A model generated the notes under the pieces. It did no database searches and had not been told where the DNA came from. It saw only the letters and a list, made by a program, of their open reading frames with translations. A program made the translations under genes and the position numbers. A stretch of DNA of 64,000 nucleotides from Inonotus obliquus (Eukaryota > Basidiomycota > Agaricomycetes > Hymenochaetales > Hymenochaetaceae), in contig JAJHTX010000005.1 of assembly GCA_032164295.1 (NCBI GenBank), positions 1,550,001 through 1,614,000 on the forward strand. Reading direction: 5' to 3'. Positions 21,720 to 35,091 of this stretch are shown here, piece by piece. Numbering within the stretch: the stretch's first letter is position 1; each line of letters starts with the position of its first letter.

Positions 21720-24700
21720 TTCAGATGGATATCGGCAAGTATGCAGGGGCCATGGGGAGAGAATTCGAATTTGCATCACCCGGCACGTGATTGTAGAGTC
21801 TTTGGTTGCTTCCTCTCTCTTCCTCTTTCAGCATACTTCGTCCTCCATCCAGAAAGGACAGGTGCTGTCCATATGATACTGATGAGATTGGTGGTGAACT
21901 TACTCGCATGGTGGTGCCACTTATCGAGCAATCACCGTGGAGGAAGCTCTGTGGGTTTCACGGTCGAATCGGAGTTTCGTATCATTGTTTCTGTGGTTCA
22001 CGCAAGGTTCACGCAAGAGTCCTACAATGTACATACATGTGGTGTATCGGCACCAGCGGAAGGACGATACTCTCACACTTTCTCTCCGGTGCCGCTGGTT
22101 TGGTCCTACTCCACAAGAAGCTGTCTTGCTGCGGCAAGTGTTGCTCGTGTAGATGCCGCCGGGAGTCTCGAGAAGAAGTATGGGATTCTCTCGGCATATC
22201 TGCTGCTCAAACGATGCCACGGACAGGAACTCCCGAGCTATGCTGCGGATCTCATTGCTCCGCCGCGTACCTATTCACTGCGGATTCCCTATGCAAGGTA
22301 GTACGGAGATTAGTTACCTTCTGAGGCGCTGAAAACCTGGATTCTGCCTACAGACCTTTCAAACACCCCTCGCTACTAATGCGTGTCTAAGGCTTTGGAG
22401 CCTTGTTGCGACCATAATGGTGTACATCATGGCTTCATAACACGGAATACTGCGGTGAGCAAATCAACCCTTTTCGCTTGCAGAGGCATTCATAACCGGG
22501 TGAGGTACTCTTTGGATATAATTGTTTTGTGAAGATCCATCAACAAAGGTCTTTTTGACACATGCCCTTGAGAAACATAAAGGTCATGATCTTCGCCCTT
22601 ACCATCCATTGTATCGTGCTGATGAATAAAACCCTAAATTCTTTGTGTGGGGCTGAAATGGAAGCACATAATCTCTGAGTTTGTTGGAAAACCAAACCTC
22701 ATCTCTCTTGAATATACTCTTGTATGGGAACTTGCGTCGCACCTGCCTTACCTCCCGGACGGCAAATCAAGCCACTTCGCCGGTCCTGCTCCACTGGGCG
22801 TACTACCGTAATATCAGCTTCTTGTAAGACCAGGTCCACACTTCTTCCAAACCTCCATGGGGAGGGGGCGAGAGGACATGCTTGATAAGCTTACAAGGAG
22901 CCCTGCTAGATTACATAAAGGGACGCAAAAGCATTCCGATAGGACCCAGGCCCGGCCAACAATCTTCAGGTTCATTGTAAAAGCGGATACGTTGATGCCC
23001 GGGTGACCTATTATGTGAGTATCTTGGCAAAATGATTGAGAAGAGTGCACTCTTTGGCATTCTGCAGCATGACATCGTCACAACCACGTAGGTTTCTCTA
23101 AGTTTTGCCATCATGATTGGCTCTCTCCGAGATCTTCAAAGTTGCTTCTCATCTTCCAATCCTTATCTGCTCAATAGCATCTAGTGGACTGGGTGCAGTT
23201 CATACGGCGAGCAACCTTTTCAGAAACCTATCTCCATCACCGCCTCCCAGGTCAGATGCACACTCGCTAGATGACAGAATGCCTTCGGCGTAGTGAACTT
23301 TCCACGACCTTTCACCACTTTCTAAAGAAGCTTCAAGCAACATTTACTAGTTTCACATACCTAAATTTCGCTACCTTCCCGCCTGTTCCTCATGGCCATC
23401 GAAGAACGGGATTACGGTACACAGGTCTGTTGTTACTCAAGTTGACAGTTACTAAAAGCCGTACTACTACTTATTTCGACAGTCACGGCCACAATCCACT
23501 CCTTCCTTGCACTTCCGTCTTCTGACTCCGCTCCGTGTGCAACCTATATTTTCCGAGGCCGGATGTACTGTATTTCCAAGTTATGATTATTTTGCGGATC
23601 TAAAGCTGAAGAAATCGGGCTTCTATTGCGTGGATCGCGCCGTATTCGTGCTTAAGTTCGCAACGAGAGGTGATCCTGTCTGGGATATCGGCGGGGAAGT
23701 TGGCTTTTAATAACCTACTTGGCGCCCAATGAAAGACAACGTATAAACTTACCGCAAGTTTTGACGTGTCCTCCTCCTCGAGACTTTCCGGGGCACATTC
23801 TCCGAGTTACGAGCAAAGCGGAGTATTTACCCTATGTACGGTACGATAAGAGGGAAAGCACGGAACGGACATATAATGTGGGTCTTCTGCGTGTACGCGA
23901 AAAATATTTCAGTGAACTAACCGAAGACTGGACTCATTAACCCTATATGAGATTTTACTCTTTTCCCTTCTCGCGACCATAATCGAGCAATCTCCGCGGC
24001 CCAGGGTGACTTTTGTGCGGGTTGGCCTTTGTGACCAGCGTCGGGTTTTTTGAAGACATGTCACGACGCACCCTGCTATTCTGAGCACACACAGGTACTG
24101 GATCACCCGTTTTAGCTCAGGACTCTTCTTCGTGCAAGTATAGACATTGACTATACTGATGGACACTCATGAGGCCCCCTCATGGATGACCTCGTTTCGC
24201 CAAGACTGTGGTAAGCGCGGATATTGGTGATCTCCAGGGCCTATCCATTGCGTACCACTAAGTTCGATCTAGCACTCAGTAATATTTTGCTCTCCTTCAA
24301 GTGTTATTTTAAGACTTGGGAAGATTCATTACTAGTTTGTGTTTGTAAACTTGACTAAATCGTTAGATCAGCTCTCATCTCCTGTTCGGCTGTATGAAAG
24401 AGGCACCCTGACGCCACTAAGTGGGCCCGTAGAAACCTCTACGCCTCGGAACTCGGACAACGATGAGAAAGAAACAACAATGAGAAAGCTCAAAGAAATG
24501 TTCTTTCAATAAGACCAAGGCAAAGCATGGTTGATCGTAATTTCCATATTTATGGGCGTGAGAAAAGTTACGGATTACGCAACCTCATGGATTGAATCTG
24601 CTGTGCTGTGTCTCTCGCGGCGACAATACCATCGATACTTCTCATCCTACTTCACCAATGATAGATCTGATAAACCAAGTATTTGACCATTATTAGCTTT

Positions 24701-26748
24701 CCACTTGGTGCTAGTTGTACTCCGAGAGCTCAGATGAGTTTATCCGGGAAAATGAAGCGTGCGCATATTAGATTTCAACAACGTTATCATTGGGAGGTTC
24801 ACGGCGATGACAACGTTCCAATAGCCCAAGAACATGTCAGAGTTGGGCTTGGCACGGTCTGTTCCAGCGCCACCGCCTTTTGCGCTGTGATAAAGCGCAC
24901 AAAGGTTTCGATGGTTCCTGAGAAAACGAGCCACCAGTCCGTCTGAAAGGGGGTCCAACAGTTGCGAAGATTGCTTGGCAGCGGAGTTTTTCGCCACTAC
25001 TCAGTGACTCGACGCCGACGTTTGTCGAGTCGGCCATTAGAAGAATGCGATCAGGGATCGCTTTTTCCAACCAAGTTGCGTGGCGCGGCAATGTTGAGGA
25101 CAGGAAAGGTAGAAAGGATTGAGAAAAGGGGTTGTTTTTGCTCATGCGCGTCCTGGGATGGTGGGCTTGATTGTCTCACCTACCTTGCTCATGTGAAGTT
25201 CTGACCTCATTCTGCATCGCACTTAGACAGCGATGCCGTGGAAAGCGTATGAGCAGTTTTCGTTGCTGCGCTTTCTACGAGCTGCAGAAATTTTTACCGC
25301 TCAACGGATATTACAAGGTAATAGTGCTTCGTAACGGCTATCGTCAGCGTGATCATGAGTTACTTTTTCTCCGTGCCAATATTGCTCGCCTAGTACGTTC
25401 CAAACTTATGGCACAAGCTATATTTGCTATCAGGGATCCGGGTAGCCGCAAGGAAGGCTCATCGAAGCTGCGACTGCGTCGGCTCGCTCTCATCGCCAAT
25501 CCAGATCTTCCAATTATATGTATTAAGAGCCAATCGTAAAACACAACATTGTCACGATTCTCTCCGCTGCTTCGTCCAGAGGGTTTTTGACCAAAACGGT
25601 ATCAACTTCTGTCTCCAGCAAGCGACCAACGAGGAAATATTAAGGTATGTTCTAACCTTTTCCGTTCACAAGAGAGCTCGCTTGGTATTTCCGCAGCATC
25701 AAGAATAGATACGACTTCCATCAGTCAGCGAAAACAATGACGATGTAAGTAATAATGTTGAAATTCATATTGCTGTCCTCCGCATATGCCGATATTTGTT
25801 TTTCGTCAGTAGTGATATCAACTATTTACTGGTCATGTTACCGACTGAAAAGAGCCACGGTGTTCATGCCGAGTCGAGTCATGTTGAGCTCGGCTTTAGC
25901 ATCGAACTGAGTCGTCACTCGGGTAATATTAACAGCGGCGTACGCGCTTACCCCCTCAGTGACAACCGTTCGTGAACAGACGAGCTTCATAGCTTCCTCT
26001 GTATCCCATCCAAGAAGGACAGGGTAGCAATATATGCCGTCACAGTCACTCAAAGGGGTAAGCTTCTAGTATTTTCTCTTCACGAAAGTGATATCCATAT
26101 TTATTGAAAGATCTCGAAATAGAATGACGAGCTAATTTTGGATACTCTCGGCGTCTCCCCGGTGCCGATTGCGTTTGCTCCTCATCTGTGCGAATTGCAG
26201 CTAGACGATTATGCAGCAGTATTCCGAATGAGTGGGTGAATGCTGGGAAATGTTACTCCCGATGTGATATCACCCCCGAACGTAGTTCCATTACTTCTCA
26301 CCTTCACGACAATATTCCGAAAGGATACGTGGGTCTGCATGCTACGTCTTCCGTTATGATTATCAGGAATGGGCGCACTTCTGGCTCGCAATCGGGGGGC
26401 TCCGTGTACCTGTCCCATTTGCGGAGCCTAAACCCTGGTGAGTTGCAATAAAAAAGGCGATTCGTTCATTTCAATGTCGACACAGACGCTTCGAAGTTTG
26501 CGATGGAAGCAATCAAATAACCACGCAGAGGAGCAGAATGATCACCTATTTCGGATACCGTGATGGTACTGAACCATCGTCGAGTAACATTCACCCAACA
26601 TGGAACTGGTGCTTATCCGGTTAAGCGAAGGCACCACTTCTGGGACCATGGCACGCGTTCCGCACTTACGGACACTTGATCCAGTCCCGTTATGTGAAAT
26701 CGAAGCGGCATATAACGAAAGACCCATGGATAAGCGAACGCAAAGGTG
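21720..26748. other. About 5 kb without a recognisable gene
   Basis: Many short open frames occur on both strands but none shows a conserved motif, a plausible exon chain or biased composition. The best-looking stretch is an in-frame run near 23570-23710 (FADLKLKKSGFYCVDRA), which I could not assign. No terminal repeats or target duplications were seen. It could be decayed transposon DNA or hold fast-evolving or non-coding genes. Confidence 0.45.
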
Positions 26749-26756
26749 TATATATA
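26749..26756 (+). promoter_or_regulatory. TATA box of the oxalate decarboxylase gene
   Basis: TATATATA lies 80 bp upstream of the ATG at 26837, a plausible distance for a fungal core promoter with a short 5' UTR. Confidence 0.5.
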
Positions 26757-26836
26757 GGGTCCGAGTAGTATCTCTAAAGCAGCGGAGGGCCTCGAAAAGC
26801 TACCATCATCTGGTATTGTTGCAAAAGCACCACAAA

Positions 26837-29052
26837 ATGCTCGATAACCGTCTCTTATACTGCCTCTTGGCTGCATCCTCTGTACTTGCTGCGCCTGCTG
26901 TGAGCAGCAGCGAATCTCTTGTACCCTCGTCTTCGGTTGCCTCGTCTCTAGCCCTATCTTCTGCTCTTTCCAGTGCAGCCTTCAGTGCACCGTCCGAGGA
27001 ACAAACTGTTGCTCCCGCTAGTGACGACCCGAATAACCAAGTCTTTCCGCAGGACACCGATGATACACCTGAAGCCATTGACGGAAACCTCGGTGCCTCT
27101 GTTATCTTTCCCGACAACACAGAGCTTAATCAGCAAAATCCGGATTTTCTTGCGCCTCCTTCGACCGACCATGGCTCGACGTAAGTCTGATAGCCGTTCT
27201 TGAGTGGAGTGCTTCTAATGTTTGCCATAGAGGAAATGCCAAGTGGCCTTTCAGTCTCAGTCACAACCGTCTCCAGACAGGTGGTTGGGCTCGTCAACAA
27301 AATCGTAAGCAGATCCGTTCAAGCTTTTGGTCACCATTGTCCTTATTAATCGCTCCTCCAAGTGGCCGTAATGCCAATAGCTACCAACATGTGGGTGTTT
27401 GTTGTTTGTGATTGAGTAGAATACTAACCTAATATCATCCAAAGGGCATCAGTTAACATGCGCCTTGAAGCAGGAGCTGTCCGGTAGGACTCGGATGCCA
27501 TGTATCTGAAAGATGGTTACTAATTCACTCATACTTTCAGAGAGCTCCACTGGCACAAGACAGCAGAGGTGTGTTATGAATTTTCTGTTCTTGTTACGTA
27601 AACTAACAGTGATTCTTAGTGGGCCTTTGGTCTAAAGGTCATTCGATATACGTGCGGAAAAATAGAACATATACTGAAATAGCTATTACGAACAGGGAAG
27701 CACCGTAGTCACAGCTGTTAACGCCGATGGCCAGGTATTTGTCGATACAGTGGTAAGTTTAGTGTGTGACCATACACTCCACAGACTTTAATTTATTTTG
27801 TAGAGCGCGGGAGACTTGTGGTATTTTCCCGCCGGCATTCCTCACTCGCTTCAAGCAACGGACGATGATCCCGACGGTTCCGAATTTCTTCTGGTGGGCT
27901 CTTGTTAATATGGTTACTTCCTGCTGAAAATTTATCTGTTCGCCTTGAAGGTTTTTGATGACGGGAGTTTCAGCGAGGATTCAACCTTCCTTTTGACCGA
28001 TTGGACTGCCCATATTCCGAAGGAAGTTCTAGCTAAGAACTTCCAGGTCAATATGTCAGCATTTGACCACATTCCGTCCCAGGAATTATACATTTTCCCG
28101 GCTGGTGAGTACACTACTGTCGGTCTGTGACTTGTATGCCAATTTTGCTCCTTATCACACATAGCGGTACCTCCAAAGAATCCTCAAGCTCCTTCGAGTC
28201 CCGCAGGAACTGTTCCTAGTCCATTTACATACAAACTCTCGCAAGCTCCATCGATCCCGCTCGCAGGCGGCTCGTGGAAGGTTTTCGATACCAGTGTGTT
28301 CCCCGTCGCAACAACCATCGTCGGTGCTATTGTCACTGTCGAGCCTGGTGCAATGAGGTACGCTTTTGCCTCAATTGTGCTTCGAATTTCTGACGATTTC
28401 TGACACCTTCCGAATGCTTAGGGAGCTACATGTCAGTGCACGCGTCTTTCTCACCGATAATGAATCTTCTGACAATTACATAGTGGCATCCTACCGAGCC
28501 CGAATGGAGCTATTTCATGTGGGTTGATCTCGCAGAAAGGCACGATAGGAATTAGCACTCAAAGGTCCCATTTACTATAGCACCGGCACAGGACGCATGA
28601 CTCTCTTTGCATCGAGTTCCAATGCGCGGACGTTCGACTTTCAGGTACGGCTATTATTAGCGTTTATGAATTACAACTAGTTTAACCGACTCATTATACT
28701 CATCGTTTTAGGCGGGCGACGTTGGTAGGACTTCTGGCTTCCATGTCAGTTTCATTGATTCTCATTGTGCTTATTAGGCTACGTTCCGCCTTCCTTTGGC
28801 CATTTTATCGAGAACACCGGAAACACGACCCTGCAATTTTTGGAGCTCTTTAATTCCGGTACGAAGTTTCGATACGCGCTCTTCAATGGGATGTACTGAT
28901 CTTCTTGTTTCTCAGATCGGGTGGAGGACATCAGTCTAGGCCAGTGGCTAGCTCTGACACCACCAGAACTTGTAAAGGCCCATTTGGGTCTTGACGATGC
29001 CACAATTGCAAGCTTCAACAAGACGAAGCAGGTCGTCATCGGACCATCGTAG
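26837..29052 (+). CDS. Oxalate decarboxylase, secreted bicupin
   Basis: Sixteen small exons give 454 residues: 26837-27180, 27231-27304, 27363-27390, 27445-27483, 27541-27568, 27620-27637, 27696-27752, 27804-27893, 27951-28104, 28165-28357, 28422-28431, 28484-28518, 28581-28644, 28712-28724, 28778-28858, 28916-29052. A signal peptide starts it (LLYCLLAASSVLAAPAV), then a Ser/Ala-rich spacer. Cupin 1 has the Mn ligands His165, His167, Glu171 (ELHWHKTAEWAF) and His210 (PAGIPHSLQ). Cupin 2 has His345, His347, Glu352 (ELHWHPTEPEWSYF) and His391 (SFGHFIENTG). Such enzymes turn oxalate into formate and CO2 and are typical of wood- and litter-decay fungi. Exons of 10, 13 and 18 nt are unusual; frame and conservation support them. 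Confidence 0.93.
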
Positions 29053-31326
29053 CGCAGGCTAGTAGAAAAGAGCAAATGGATGGTTTTATCTGCTTCATCA
29101 GAAGCATACGATCTTAACGATACCAATGTCTTGATTATGAAATTATATAACCAGCTTCCACCAGAATAGTGATATCCTGGGAGACATCCATATCTGAATG
29201 TTGCATTACTTGCGAAGTTTTGTTCAATCCACATCTTTTGCAAATACGGCGCTAAGCGGTGAAGCGATATCTCCATAAAGCGCTCAGGAACGCCATGCAC
29301 GAAATGACCCCGTTGGGAGGGAGGATCCAACAGGCATTATGTTTGAATTGTGGATTACCTCGCACCTTTCCAGGATCAATCGGAATCCGTCCTCATATCC
29401 ACACCGCTTGACCGTTCTCGGCCACCACAAACCGGTCATGGAAAATCGCCAGATCCACTCCACTTCCAGATCAATGTACGTCCTTTGTTCCCTCGAGAGC
29501 GCGAAAAGAACGCCTCGCCCGCATCTTCTCTACTTCCTTCCGTGAAAGCGCGTAATTCTCCATTCGTAAGTTACGTGCTTTTGGGTCTGAATCACCAGCT
29601 TTTTCTCTCCATCATCTTCTGGTCGTTGAAGACCGTATGGTGTTATGTCCGACGGAAATTCGCAAAGCCTTCTCGCGAATATCCGGAATCCATCCATCCA
29701 TCCATTCTTCCGACTTCATTCCAGGTCGAACTACCTTCCAACGAACGTTCCTCCGCGTAATTCAGTAAATTTTTACCCGCTCAGCCGTACAAGGCAACAA
29801 AGAATTGAGAATACTTCAGAATCAGCAGCGCGAACTCTCCCTGAATGGGTTAATGCTGAAGTGTATCTTCAAGAAAGGGAATTACAGCCGTTATCCATTC
29901 AAAATATTCATCAGCAACGTAACTGCGGAAGAGATATAGAATTCATGAACTCACGTTCCAATGTTAAACCTGACTTGCCACACTAGTAACGTAATACAGA
30001 TCAATTCGGTATTCGGTTCAGAGGAAGGAATTCGTTGCTTCCTGCGCATACCAAAGATACCCATGTCAAAGCCGACTACAGAATGACCATCAACGCGCAA
30101 GTTTCGGGGTCAATATGCAGTATGATGAGTTCCCCAGTTGACCAGAAGGACGAGCCACGCAAACCAATAGGAGTCGAAGAGACGCGAGCAAAGTCACCTG
30201 CTGATTAACTATGATTGATTGCCATTATTAGCTTGAAGCAGGATTAGTACACATATGGTCCACCTCCCCAACCTGCTGGTCAGCTTGTTTTATACGAAGT
30301 TGTTGCGGCGTTTGAGCGGGCGTAAGGAATGTAATCGCGAGAAAGCGGAGTGTCCACGGGATGACCTTGTATAATACCCCCGAAGCTTCTAACAATTCTT
30401 TCTGTACAGCTATCATTCAGGTCGAGGTGAACGACTGCCAAGGCGGTGTAGATATTCACGCCTTGATGGGGTAATTTCGTCGCACAACGGAGACACTCTT
30501 TCCGTTCCGTTACCCAGGGTGTCGTACCCACAAACCCCACAATCGATGATGCCTCAACATCCGCAGTCAGGAACAAGGTGCTCCAAAAATAACGGATATT
30601 CGTCTGGTGCGCAATAATCGGACGAGAATATCCTCTTTACATAAGGCATTGCATAGTCGACGATACTGTACTGTGCCGGAAATGAGAAAAGATTCCCAAA
30701 GGAAATTTTACGGAAGGCCGCCCTGTATTGACGAAGATACATGGGAGCCGATGAGTGGGATAGTTACTTTCGCACATGCTAATTGCGATATGCGAATCAC
30801 CGGATACCTTGGGATGGTGCAGCACCATAACCGATACCATAGTTCAAGGAGCCTAATCCACTGGAGTATGGTCCGTATATCTTCCGACACCAGGGATTGC
30901 CCGAGTCTTCCGTTCTATTATTGTCCTAATCATGACGATTTTGTTCCTAAAGGTATGGAAGACTGACTTTCTGCTGACGTCCTGAGACCCGTCGCTTGCA
31001 GCACGGTTCTTGCATATACCACCAGCCGACGGTTCACACCGTGTAAGAAAAGAAGAGATGTGAGAGATACATGGTATAGTCGCCTCTCAAGCACCTTGTA
31101 CGCTGTGATCATGACTGGAGCAATGCAAGGTTTTATAATAACAGCCTGAGCCTGAGAGAAGAAAGTGATGTGAATGTGAGTCTGACGACTGAGTTTACTG
31201 TGACATGCTTCACGTGCCGTTTGTCACATCGCGTCGAGGTCACAATTGAACGAACAACGTCGTCGAGATCTCTGTCCACCTTTGTCGCATATATCTTCAC
31301 ACATTTCCTCTTTCAACACCTCAACC
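29053..31326. other. Intergenic, no gene recognised
   Basis: About 2.3 kb between oxalate decarboxylase and SPC25. A minus-strand frame at 30280-30576 (VGFVGTTPWVTERKE, GVNIYTALAVVHLDLND) looks gene-like but has no start or partners I can place and no family I recognise. The rest shows nothing. Confidence 0.4.
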
Positions 31327-32444
31327 ATGGCCACAGTAGTCGGAAATGCACGTCCCATTGATCTCGCCTCAATCCTCGAATCCCAAAACCCTGTCATCGA
31401 CCTCCGAATAGAGGAATTCGAGCGTACCTCAAGAAGGTTCCTCAAAGCCGTTACAGGTTACACTGCGAGAGCGTTAGAAGAGATTGCACAGAGGAAAACG
31501 AGACATGCCACTGAGATGAAGAAGATCTCTGAGAAGGCTACCCAGGTGGAAGCGGAGATCCAGACTTGTAAAGTTAAGGAGATAGAACTTTTGGAAGGTG
31601 AGTACGAGGTTGACTTGTGTGTTGTGTGTGTCTGGACTGAGGGTGCTGAGTATGTTTAATTTGGAATGTTTACTGATATGTTGGTATTGGAAAGTGCTTG
31701 AAAGGGAACAAACGGAGAAGAGAGAAGCCGAGTCTGCTGTTTCGGACCTTAAACGACAATTCGCGGTCATCAAAGAGAAATGCGCCTCTATAGATGCTGA
31801 GATCGAGCAATATACGGATGAAGTAAATAATCTACGAAAAGGTATGCATGTGCTAGTTCTTGTTCCATTCAATAATTTTGGAGAGAGAAAGAGAGCTGAC
31901 TGAAAATGTGATTTGTGCATTCGTTTAGACAAACGGAAAGACGTATCTGTACTGGATAGACACGCTTCGCGCTTATCCCCTGAATTACAAGACTTGGGGC
32001 AACGGTTACAGTTTGATCTTCAAGGTGTAGGACGTACGTTGACTCCTCACTCTTTTCCATTATTACTACTTTGTATCATAGCTCACCTGCTTTCTGTTTC
32101 AGAGGACAAATTATTAGTTCGATTCCTCCACATTGATCCTAGCGAGCCACAACGTGAATTCAGCATCATCATCGACGCGTCTGATAGATTATACCAAGGT
32201 TCGTGTTCGTTAGTTTCTCACAATCCTCACTATTCCATTCGTAACTCATTCATTCATAACTCATGGTACTGATTACCGAACCGCGTCATTTTTTTGTGTT
32301 TTTATTCAACTAGTCCCAATAACAACACCACCAATACCAACCCTCCCACTCCTACTCGACGAACTAAATAAGACCCGGGATCTGTTTGCGTTTATCAAAT
32401 CCGTGCGTGCGCATTTCGTTGAGATGGTTGGTGAAGTGCGGTAG
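31327..32444 (+). CDS. SPC25: Kinetochore protein Spc25
   Basis: Exons 31327-31597, 31695-31841, 31929-32033, 32103-32198 and 32314-32444 give 249 residues. The N-terminal two thirds are charged coiled coil (EIAQRKTRHATEMKKISEKA onward). The globular end is diagnostic: DKLLVRFLHIDPSEPQREF, then IIIDASDRLYQVP, TLPLLLDELN and a final DLFAFIKSVRAHFVEMVG block. Spc25 pairs with Spc24 in the Ndc80 complex, which couples kinetochores to spindle microtubules. A decayed copy of its last exon lies about 340 bp downstream. Confidence 0.93.
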
Positions 32445-32784
32445 GATTGTGTATGGGTATTCCCTTAATTTTAGAGGCCTATGTACTATTTCTTTCTTTC
32501 TTCTCCTTTTCTGATGGTCTGGGTATCAAGTTGTGTAGCTTGTCTCACTTTCATGGTTATAGTTATATTGGAACTACATGACAGTGAGATTCGGACACAT
32601 AACGTGTAGAGAATGTCGCTTGGCAAAGCATCGTCAGTGTTGTTTTACAAAATTGGCCTCATCAGTGAGCTTCACGCCTCGTAACAATAGCAAAAACCGA
32701 ATGCATGTTCTGAACGATCACTGTAACGTAACTCAATAACAATAACAACTTTGGAAGCTGTTCTCGTAGTTGACCACATAGTCA

Positions 32785-32885
32785 CACTAACAAACAACAC
32801 CACTAACACCCGTCCCCCTCCATTTGTCAAATATATACGGACGCATATCGTCGAAATGGTCGGTGAAGTGGTAAAGGTCTGTATA
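32785..32885 (+). pseudogene. Decayed duplicate of the last SPC25 exon
   Basis: The block reads ACAACACCACTAACACC then a frame for FVKYIRTHIVEMVGEVVK, matching the SPC25 last exon (ACAACACCACCAATACC; FIKSVRAHFVEMVGEVR). The middle of the exon is deleted and no upstream exons are present. Confidence 0.65.
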
Positions 32886-33135
32886 CATATGTGTCTTCGC
32901 TTCACTCCTTTTGAGTCGGGGCTGGCAAGTCTACGGTTTGGTGGTCATTATGTTACATGTATTCCGTTTGTTAGTATTGTACCGTATTACTGCTATGTAA
33001 GAGTACGATACTTTCCACGTCACAAGCCCACTGCAGTACAATGCATCGTCCATGCATCAAATCAAAAGATAATGCGGGGTATAGGTACAGAAACACCATT
33101 CCGTTCCTCATGCTATTCTTAAAGGACAAGCTTCA

Positions 33136-35091
33136 TCACATCAACGACAACATCACACCTATCCTAACAGCCAAAACTAGAATCGTCAAAGACATTGGTG
33201 TAGTCCTGAGCGACGATGACGTATCGTCAGACGCTGAGGTAGATGTAGACTCCGATCCACTGCAGGTTTAGGCAAAGCAGATCGTGTCAGTAAAAGTCTC
33301 ATCTCGTCAAACTCCAACTAAGAGAACATTGTTCATGTTCAAAGGGGCAATGCGTACCTGCCAGACGTCGTAGATGGTTCGGAAGGTTCAAAGTCGGTAG
33401 TATCTCCATTCCCAACAAGTCCAGAAGAATTGAACGCCCTAGTTGTACCTGATTCGAGTGCCCATGTTACTCCACCCATCACATGTGCTATGAATAAGTC
33501 ATCCTGTAAGGTGCCAATGTGCAAGAAGTCAGAATTAAGTTGGTTGAGAACAGATAAGAATGAAATAGGAAATAGAATTTGAATCAGATGGAATCATCCG
33601 AGCGAAGCAGTTCGATGAATACATGGAGGAAGAGATGGATGAATGAATAGAGAAGAAAGTTTTCAGGAAGAAAACGAGGATAAATATAAAGACTGCTCAT
33701 CGAAGAATCTCCAGAACCGTGAATGGATCCGGAAAAATTTCAGAAAAGGGTGAAAACAGTAGGTCCGATTCAACATAACAAACCATACGTACCCGCCACG
33801 TCTCATTCAAATGCCCAAGACTGGTGTAGAAACTCCGACCAGCAAAACCATCATCTCCTTCGACACCAGCACCACGTTCCTGGTACCAAGCTTTTTTTCG
33901 AGTCGAGAAGGAGTGAAAGAGTATAGTGTAAGCGTTAGTCACGATTAAGTTTTGTGTGCGGAATTAGGTATGGTGATAAGATTCTCAAGTTGAATTCAGG
34001 TACCCCGAAAAGAGAAAACTTGTCGGAAGGGAAGGGAAGGGTTGTTGTTTGCTCACCTGTTGGATGTGGAGAACCTTGTGCTGAGTTACCCGGTCCGTCA
34101 TCTGTTTGAAAGCCCGATGATCATTGTAAATATAGGCCGGGGAGGGAGGTTGTAAGAACGGACCGACGTAGCTTGATTCGTCAGCTGAGAGTATCACGAT
34201 GGCTCCTACATCTCGTGGGTCCGAGTCAAAGTTATACCTGCGTGAAATAACTTTCAGTACTTTCAATCTCTTCGGACATGGAATCAACGAGGGAAACATG
34301 GCAAGAAGGAAGGTGAGCGAACGAACGAACGAACATTTCATCTTGAACATGCCATTGGGCAGGTAACATATTCGTACTCGGGTGAGAAGAGTCCAGTACG
34401 TTTACAGTAGCGTTTTGAAGAGGTGGGTGGTAATCAAAGTATGCACCTGTCCATCAACGTGATAGATTTAGTATTCTAGGACAGAGGGGTGGAGTGGTGG
34501 ATGAGTAATTTGCAGGAAAGCTGAAGGGACGAACCAATTTCATTCCCGTACCAAGAGTCATTCCGCAAAGTATCAGAAGCGCTGTGTACACCGATAAAGT
34601 TTCCGCCTTTGTTGAGATAGTTTTGGAAGGCAGTCTTTCCAGAGGCGTCAAGCACTGCACCGTTATCCAACACAAAAATCCAATCAGACCAATCATTGGC
34701 GTCATCGAATCCTTGAAAATGCATACATACCTTCACCAGTTGTGCTAACAAACATAACAGCATCATATCCATCCAACACATCATCTCTAAACCTCCCACT
34801 ATCCTCTGTAGAGTCAAATCTAACACTAAACCTTCCACCATGCTCCCTGCTTTGATTTTGCAATGCTTGTATGGCAGTTGGTATAGAATCATGCCTGAAT
34901 CCTGCTGTTGCGGTATAAAGGAGGATATGTGCCGTTGCTCGTTGTTGTTCCTGGTGCTGTGATTGGGCGGCAACACGAGGAAGCGAATTAGAGGTGGAAG
35001 ACATGAGGTGAAACAGGATGAGAAACAGGGCGACTCGGAGGACCGTTAAGCGGGGGCGAGTTGAGTTTTTGGATATGGCTGATGGTGACAT
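33136..35091 (-). CDS. Secreted ThuA-like (trehalose utilisation domain) protein
   Basis: Minus-strand exons 34731-35091, 34535-34654, 34335-34446, 34164-34237, 34057-34101, 33793-33890, 33358-33503 and 33136-33259 encode 359 residues. The ThuA fold (class I glutamine amidotransferase-like) is seen in ILLYTATAGFRHDSIPTAI, the GYDAVMFVSTTGEG turn, GKTAFQNYLNKGGNFIGVHS, PAQWHVQDEMYNFDSDPR, SPHPTAWYQERGAGV, and FYTSLGHLNETW with HVMGGVTWALE. A hydrophobic start (LRVALFLILFHLM) is a likely signal sequence. The C-terminus is Ser/Thr-rich followed by a hydrophobic end (MSLTILVLAVRIGVMLSLM), suggesting a GPI anchor. Substrate unknown; these proteins are common in secretomes of wood-decay fungi. Confidence 0.88.

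Noticed and set aside
21741..22324. Overlapping plus-strand frames of 172-186 codons upstream of GET4
   Set aside because: They partly lie on the antisense strand of GET4 exon 1 and its upstream region, overlap each other in different phases and show no conserved motif.
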